From contig NZ_FNRM01000003.1 in NCBI RefSeq assembly GCF_900107845.1, positions 410,905 to 474,904 of the forward strand: a stretch of 64,000 nt of DNA, in the 5' to 3' direction. This document shows positions 62,772 to 64,000 of this stretch, one piece after another. This stretch comes from Alkalimonas amylolytica. GTDB lineage: Bacteria; Pseudomonadota; Gammaproteobacteria; Enterobacterales; Alteromonadaceae. The notes under the pieces are model-generated. The model was not told the DNA's origin. It worked only from the letters and a program-made list of their open reading frames with translations, and ran no database searches. Numbering within the stretch: the stretch's first letter is position 1; each line of letters starts with the position of its first letter. The position numbers and the translations under genes were made by a program.

Positions 62772-63830
62772 TCAGGCGTTACCCTTCACCGCGACCTGCT
62801 GCTCTTTGGCAAAGTTCAGCATCCGATCCAGTGGCAACAAGGCTTTGCGGCGTAATGCGTCATCGACAAAGATTTCATGCCCCTCCCGCTTAACCAGAGC
62901 TTCTTCAATGGCTTGCAGGCCATTCATCGCCATCCAGGGGCAATGGGCACAGCTGCGGCAGGTGGCGCCATTGCCACCGGTAGGCGCTTCGATGAAGGTT
63001 TTACCTGGCGCCTGCTGCTGCATTTTGTAGAAAATGCCTTTGTCGGTAGCCACGATAAAGGTATCGTTTGGCAGGGTTTGGCTGGCTTTGATCAGTTGGC
63101 TGGTAGAGCCAACCGCATCGGCCAGCTGTACCACCGAGTCCGGTGACTCGGGGTGCACCAAGACGGCAGCATTGGGGTACTGCTTTTTTAGCTCCAGCAA
63201 GGCTTTGGCTTTGAACTCGTCGTGCACAATACAGGCACCGTTCCACAGCAGCATATCGGCGCCGGTTTGCTTTTGCACATAAGCGCCTAAATGCTTGTCC
63301 GGGCCCCAGAGGATTTTTTTGCCCTGACTGTCCAGATAATCGACCACATCCAGTGCAATGGATGAGGTGACCACCCAATCGGCTCTGGCTTTCACGGCCG
63401 CTGAGGTGTTGGCATAGACCACCACCACCCGATCCGGGTGCGCATCGCAAAACTCAGAGAACTCTTTGGCCGGGCAGCCTAAATCCAATGAACAGGTCGC
63501 ATCCAGCGTTGGCATCAGCACGGTTTTTTCCGGGCTTAGGATCTTGGCGGTTTCACCCATAAAGCGCACCCCAGCTACGATCAACGTATCTGCTGGATGC
63601 TCTTTGCCAAAGCGGGCCATTTCCAGTGAGTCGGACACACAGCCGCCGGTTGCTTCTGCCAATGCCTGTATTTCAGGATCGGTGTAGTAATGCGCCACCA
63701 GGACGGCATTGTGCTGCTGTAATAAGGCTTTAATACGCGCCTTGTACTCTGCAGCCTGCTCCTGTTGCAGCGGCATAGGCTTGCGCGGAAAAACAAACTG
63801 CTGTTCGTCGAAATACAAACTTTGTTCCAT
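62772..63830 (-). CDS. nadA: Quinolinate synthase A
   Basis: A 352-residue NadA that condenses iminoaspartate and dihydroxyacetone phosphate to quinolinate in NAD synthesis, using a [4Fe-4S] cluster. Cysteines are in [26 protein letters not shown] and [13 protein letters not shown]. Substrate-site parts include [15 protein letters not shown] and [12 protein letters not shown]. The ATG at 63830 gives the normal N terminus; upstream in-frame codons cross the promoter. It has a near-consensus promoter and no visible partner genes. Confidence 0.96.
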   Translation of the reverse strand: MEQSLYFDEQQFVFPRKPMPLQQEQAAEYKARIKALLQQHNAVLVAHYYTDPEIQALAEATGGCVSDSLEMARFGKEHPADTLIVAGVRFMGETAKILSPEKTVLMPTLDATCSLDLGCPAKEFSEFCDAHPDRVVVVYANTSAAVKARADWVVTSSIALDVVDYLDSQGKKILWGPDKHLGAYVQKQTGADMLLWNGACIVHDEFKAKALLELKKQYPNAAVLVHPESPDSVVQLADAVGSTSQLIKASQTLPNDTFIVATDKGIFYKMQQQAPGKTFIEAPTGGNGATCRSCAHCPWMAMNGLQAIEEALVKREGHEIFVDDALRRKALLPLDRMLNFAKEQQVAVKGNA

Positions 63831-63863
63831 CGTGCCAGTCTTCGTTACCGATAAAGGGGCGTT

Positions 63864-63892
63864 ATTATAAGTGAGACAAGACCAAATGACAA
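63864..63892 (-). promoter_or_regulatory. Sigma-70 promoter of nadA
   Basis: On the minus strand TTGTCA (63887-63892) and a perfect TATAAT (63864-63869) are separated by exactly 17 bases, 34 bases upstream of the nadA start. Confidence 0.8.
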
Positions 63893-63923
63893 AAGTTAAC
63901 GTTGGGAGAAAATAGAAGGAAAG

Positions 63924-63999
63924 TGGTGGGTCATGATGGATTCGAACCATCGACCAATGGATTAAAAGTCCACTGCTCTACCAGCTGAGCTAATGACCC
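63924..63999 (-). tRNA. tRNA-Lys (TTT)
   Basis: A complete 76-nt tRNA with encoded CCA. The acceptor stem is GGGTCAT/ATGACCC with discriminator A, the D arm is GCTCAGCTGGTAGAGC, the anticodon TTT is in GGACTTTTAATCC, and the T arm is GATGGTTCGAATCCATC. It closely resembles E. coli tRNA-Lys. Its 5' end is 1 base from the window edge, so the promoter is outside. Confidence 0.98.
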
Positions 64000-64000
64000 A

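Overview
The window is a chromosomal segment of a motile gammaproteobacterium. Evidence for this is the FlhF/FlhG-governed polar-flagellum gene order with cheYZAB, motCD, parC/parP and cheW joined to the ccm genes, plus an AstC/AstA arginine pathway and a yybP-ykoY riboswitch on a TMEM165/GDT1-type transporter. Gene order and protein flavour suggest the Alteromonadales/Chromatiales neighbourhood of Rheinheimera, Arsukibacterium or Alkalimonas. The genus is my inference and was not tested. Coding density is high, with no prophage, transposase or CRISPR array; the only intergenic stretch above 300 bases (13260-13597) is filled by a promoter and a riboswitch.

Layout. 1-4624 (+) is an operon that brackets 5-oxoprolinase (pxpABC) with the two separate halves of a D-glutamate cyclase (DUF1445 and DUF4392) and ends with a D-amino acid aminotransferase. 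4684-6803 (-) is a two-gene ABC exporter of NatAB type. 6887-8347 (-) is an orphan FG-GAP repeat protein. 8495-12215 holds a short DUF1338 (HglS-like) enzyme, astA and astC (-), and a divergent Lrp/AsnC regulator (+). 12212-13470 (-) holds a GNAT acetyltransferase and a Mn2+-exporter-type gene behind a manganese riboswitch. 13598-16429 has a DUF4136 lipoprotein, a putative antisense-strand small RNA, a MATE exporter and a DUF5610-like protein. 16443-16604 is a structured repeat with imperfect terminal inverted repeats, abutting the stop codon of an S9 peptidase. Then come azoR, an ECF sigma/ChrR pair, and a three-part cysteine desulfurase - persulfide dioxygenase-like - rhodanese fusion.

23778-31518 (-) is a complete cytochrome c maturation set, ccmABCDEFGHI, running into mlaA. 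Divergent from ccmA is a second FliK-like gene with a small FlhB C-domain gene (+). 33785-61054 (-) is the flagellar/chemotaxis block, in transcript order fliEFGHIJ, fliK, fliLMNOPQR, flhB, flhA, flhF, flhG, fliA, cheY, cheZ, cheA, cheB, motC, motD, parC, parP, cheW and a DUF2802 gene. Most neighbours overlap or lie within 30 bases. A good sigma-54 site precedes fliE and weaker ones precede fliK and flhA. The last part holds a DUF418 membrane protein, tRNA-Ser(GGA), nadA and tRNA-Lys(TTT), all on the minus strand.

How they work together: FlhF/FlhG set flagellar site and number, FliA drives late genes, and ParC/ParP place the CheA-CheW arrays at the pole. CheA, CheB, CheY and CheZ form the signalling core, and MotC/MotD are a stator. 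The most unusual items are the sulfur triple fusion, the split D-glutamate cyclase operon, the interleaved switching hairpins of the Mn riboswitch, the putative small RNA at 14268-14344, and the triplicated motif in the CheA linker.
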